DNA of 39,163 bases from Bacteroidales bacterium. GTDB taxonomy: Bacteria; Bacteroidota; Bacteroidia; Bacteroidales; UBA932. The stretch spans positions 1 through 39,163 of the forward strand of contig JAFSMS010000106.1 in NCBI GenBank assembly GCA_017447815.1, written 5' to 3'. Made by a program: the position numbers and the translations under genes. The notes under the pieces are model-generated. The model was not told the DNA's origin. It saw only the letters and a program-made list of their open reading frames with translations, and ran no database searches. Below are positions 37,210-39,163 of the stretch, in pieces (within the stretch, counting starts at the first letter, position 1; each line of letters begins with the position of its first letter).

Positions 37210-38226
37210 AGACCGGGCCAGGTGCTTTTCCCAGGCCCAGGCGGCCTTGAGCGTCTCTTCCACCGTGCGAGTGGCCTTCCAGCCCATCTCCGTGTTGGCG
37301 AGGGTGGGGTCGGCCCAGATGGCGGTGACGTCTCCGGCGCGGCGCGGGGCGAACTTGTAGTTGAGTTTGATGCCGTTCACCTTTTCAAAGGCGTTCACCA
37401 GTTCCAGCACGCTCACAGGGCGGCCGGTGCCCACGTTGAACACCTCGCAGTCCTGCTTCATCTTGCCTTCCACCATGCGGCCCACGGCATAGACGTGCGC
37501 CTTGGCCAGGTCCACGATGTCGATGTAGTCCCTCAGGCAGGTGCCGTCGGGCGTGGGATAATCGTTGCCGAAAATGCTCAGGCACTCCCGTTTGCCGATG
37601 GCCGTCTGGGTGATGAAGGGGACCAGATTGTTGGGCACGCCGCGGGGCAGCTCGCCGATCAGGGCCGAAGGATGGGCCCCGATGGGGTTGAAATAGCGCA
37701 GGGCGATACCCTTGATGCCGGGATAGGCCTTCACGCTGTCGCGCAGGATGTCCTCGCAGATCTGCTTGGTGTTGCCGTAGGGCGAGGTGGCCGGCTGCCG
37801 GGGCGATTGTTCGGTAACAGGCAGCACATCCGTCTCGCCATAGACGGTCGCAGAGGAGGAGAACAGCACGTTGCAACCCTTCCGGCGCGCGACTTCCAGC
37901 AGGTTCAGGAAACTCAGCAAATTGTTCTTGTAGTACAGGATCGGTTCCGCAACCGACTCCCCCACCGCCTTGTAGGCCGCGAAATGGATAACGGCATCTA
38001 TTTGATAGTCAGCGAAAAGCCGCTCCACCGCGGCCAGGTCGCAGAAATCCATCTCCACCAGGGGCGGGCGGCATCCCAGGATCTTGCACACGCCTTCGTA
38101 ACAGGTCTTGTCACAGTTGGAGAAATTGTCCGCCACGACCACGTCGAAACCCGCCTGCACGAGTTCGACCGTCACATGGCTCCCGATGAATCCGGCACCG
38201 CCGGAAACCAGCACTTGCTTTGCCAT
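37204..38226 (-). CDS. galE: UDP-glucose 4-epimerase GalE
   Basis: 340 residues, standard length. It has the NAD-binding 'VLVSGGAGFIGSHVTVEL' at the start, catalytic Ser/Tyr/Lys in 'VLFSSSATVYGE' and 'SPYGNTKQICEDIL', and the substrate loop 'LRYFNPIGAHPSALIGE'. Downstream signatures are 'LRDYIDIVDLAKAHV' and 'VFNVGTGRPVSVLEL'. It interconverts UDP-glucose and UDP-galactose for galactose use and glycan precursors. It starts 3 bp after the second radA, in one operon. Confidence 0.96.
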   Translation of the reverse strand: MAKQVLVSGGAGFIGSHVTVELVQAGFDVVVADNFSNCDKTCYEGVCKILGCRPPLVEMDFCDLAAVERLFADYQIDAVIHFAAYKAVGESVAEPILYYKNNLLSFLNLLEVARRKGCNVLFSSSATVYGETDVLPVTEQSPRQPATSPYGNTKQICEDILRDSVKAYPGIKGIALRYFNPIGAHPSALIGELPRGVPNNLVPFITQTAIGKRECLSIFGNDYPTPDGTCLRDYIDIVDLAKAHVYAVGRMVEGKMKQDCEVFNVGTGRPVSVLELVNAFEKVNGIKLNYKFAPRRAGDVTAIWADPTLANTEMGWKATRTVEETLKAAWAWEKHLARSL

Positions 38227-38229
38227 ATC

Positions 38230-39163
38230 TTATTTGAATAAACTCTTGACCAGGGCGGGCACATCCGCCACCTTGACAACCTTGATCCCTGCCGGAGTCT
38301 TCTGCTCCAGGGACGAGAAAGCGGAAACGAAAATGCGGCTGAATCCCATCCGGGCCGCCTCCGAGATGCGGCGGTCGGTCTGGCCGACCGGCCGGATCTC
38401 GCCGCTCAGTCCTACCTCGCCCGCGAAGCACACGTCGCTCGGGATGGCGAAGTCGAAATTGGACGACAGGACCGCGCAGATCACGGCCAGGTCGCACGCC
38501 GGATCCGTCACGCGCAGGCCGCCCGCCATGTTGAGGAAGACGTCCTTGGCGCTCAGGTGGAACCCGGCCCGCTTCTCCAGCACGGCCAGGAGCATGTTGA
38601 GCCGCCGCACGTCGTAGCCCGTCGCGCTGCGCTGGGCCGTCCCGTAGACGGCGCTGCTGACCAGGGCCTGGACCTCGAAGAGGAAGGGACGCGTCCCGTC
38701 CAGCATCGCCGCGACCGCCGTGCCGCTGAGCCCCTGCTCGTGCATCGGGATCAGCAGTTCGGAAGGATTGAGGACCGGCCGCAGGCCCGCGCCCGTCATC
38801 TCGAAGACCGCAAGCTCCGCCGTGGAGCCGAAACGGTTCTTGATGCTTCGCAGGACGCGGTAGGAGCCTCTGTTCTCGCCTTCGAACTGCAGCACGACGT
38901 CGACGATGTGCTCCAGGATCTTCGGGCCGGCGATGTAACCATCCTTGGTGATGTGGCCGATCAGGATCATGGCGACCCCGCTCTCCTTGGCGAAGCGCAG
39001 AAGCGTGGCGGCCACCTCCTTGATCTGGGTGACGGAACCGGGCGTGGAGTCCGCCGCGCCGGTGTACATGGTCTGCACGGAGTCCACGATCATCAACTGG
39101 GGCTTCACGGCCTCAGCCTCTTCCAGGATATTCTCGATGCAGGTCTCGCTGTAAATCAGGCAG
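38230..39163 (-). CDS. radA: Second RadA-like protein, truncated by the window end
   Basis: The frame is open from the stop at 38230 to the window edge and covers about 311 codons. It lacks only the zinc finger and Walker A, which lie beyond the window. It keeps Walker B 'LMIVDSVQTMYTG', the signature 'KNRFGSTAEL' and the Lon-type C-domain to 'PALVKSLFK'. It is very similar to, but clearly distinct from, the RadA at 23608-24978 (for example 'SLEQKTPAGIKVVKVADVP' against 'HFDQKPEGIEIVKVADIP'). The apparent Met in 'MKPQLMIVDS' is an internal GTG; translation continues upstream. radA is normally single-copy, so this is a paralog, a recent transfer or an assembly join. Confidence 0.93.
   Translation of the reverse strand, partial: CLIYSETCIENILEEAEAVKPQLMIVDSVQTMYTGAADSTPGSVTQIKEVAATLLRFAKESGVAMILIGHITKDGYIAGPKILEHIVDVVLQFEGENRGSYRVLRSIKNRFGSTAELAVFEMTGAGLRPVLNPSELLIPMHEQGLSGTAVAAMLDGTRPFLFEVQALVSSAVYGTAQRSATGYDVRRLNMLLAVLEKRAGFHLSAKDVFLNMAGGLRVTDPACDLAVICAVLSSNFDFAIPSDVCFAGEVGLSGEIRPVGQTDRRISEAARMGFSRIFVSAFSSLEQKTPAGIKVVKVADVPALVKSLFK

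Noticed and set aside
37222-38241. 339-codon plus-strand frame opposite galE
   Set aside because: Antisense shadow of a complete GalE with all catalytic motifs.

Overview
The window is a chromosomal piece of an uncultured, GC-rich Bacteroidales-type bacterium. The evidence is the Bacteroidota promoter signature (TATCTTTG or TAnnTTTG boxes just upstream of genes), the lack of Shine-Dalgarno sites, and the gene content: rhomboid/mutL cluster, LytTR two-component pairs, BACON/GH43 and GH3 lipoproteins, Big_2 modules, DUF4956/VTC genes and short major-paralogous-type lipoproteins. No rRNA, tRNA or CRISPR array was seen.

Layout. Positions 1-98 hold the start of a helix-turn-helix gene. Positions 183-5665 are a minus-strand housekeeping operon: a 103-aa membrane protein, mutL, rhomboid protease, endonuclease/exonuclease/phosphatase protein, tsaC-type threonylcarbamoyl-AMP synthase, a 55-aa membrane protein and rsmE. 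Positions 5750-18228 are an accessory region. It carries a propeller sensor kinase with a LytTR regulator, a fimbrillin-like/paralogous-domain lipoprotein, a GH43 lipoprotein, a GHKL ATPase with a STAS-like partner, scrambled rhuM and lipoprotein remnants, a membrane LytTR protein opposite an ExbB-like protein, and a Bro-N protein. Positions 18225-24978 are a minus-strand run: radA, GH3, PA14-phosphoesterase, aldo/keto reductase, membrane protein. Positions 25038-26464 hold a thioredoxin, ispF and a DUF1232 gene. Positions 26477-35364 are a surface-polysaccharide block: DUF2490, DUF4956, VTC, small exported protein, two Cthe_2159-like carbohydrate-binding lipoproteins and a GH28 pectinase. Opposite it is a LytS/LytTR pair (35420-37209). 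The window ends with galE and a second, truncated radA.

The most striking signal is a repeated element in the accessory region. Five minus-strand copies (starts at 6037, 11471, 13441, 15815, 18100) share a TATCTTTG-type promoter, a ~22-nt leader and a start codon. One copy opens a 95-aa gene. The other four encode free-standing 12-13-residue peptides of one family: MNLRDIKKGLKE, MNLRDIKKGLEDL, MSLRDIKKDIKEL and MNLRDIKKGVKEM. Differences between copies are largely synonymous or conservative, and two copies end in perfect intrinsic terminators. This looks like an undescribed micropeptide / small-transcript family, or the footprint of repeated insertion at the 5' end of the 95-aa gene.

Other notable points: the tandem CATTCTGAGC repeat fills the leader of mutL and also invades its coding linker; rhuM is split with its halves in opposite orientation; rhuM and the Bro-N gene share a promoter-leader; and there are two radA genes within 15 kb.
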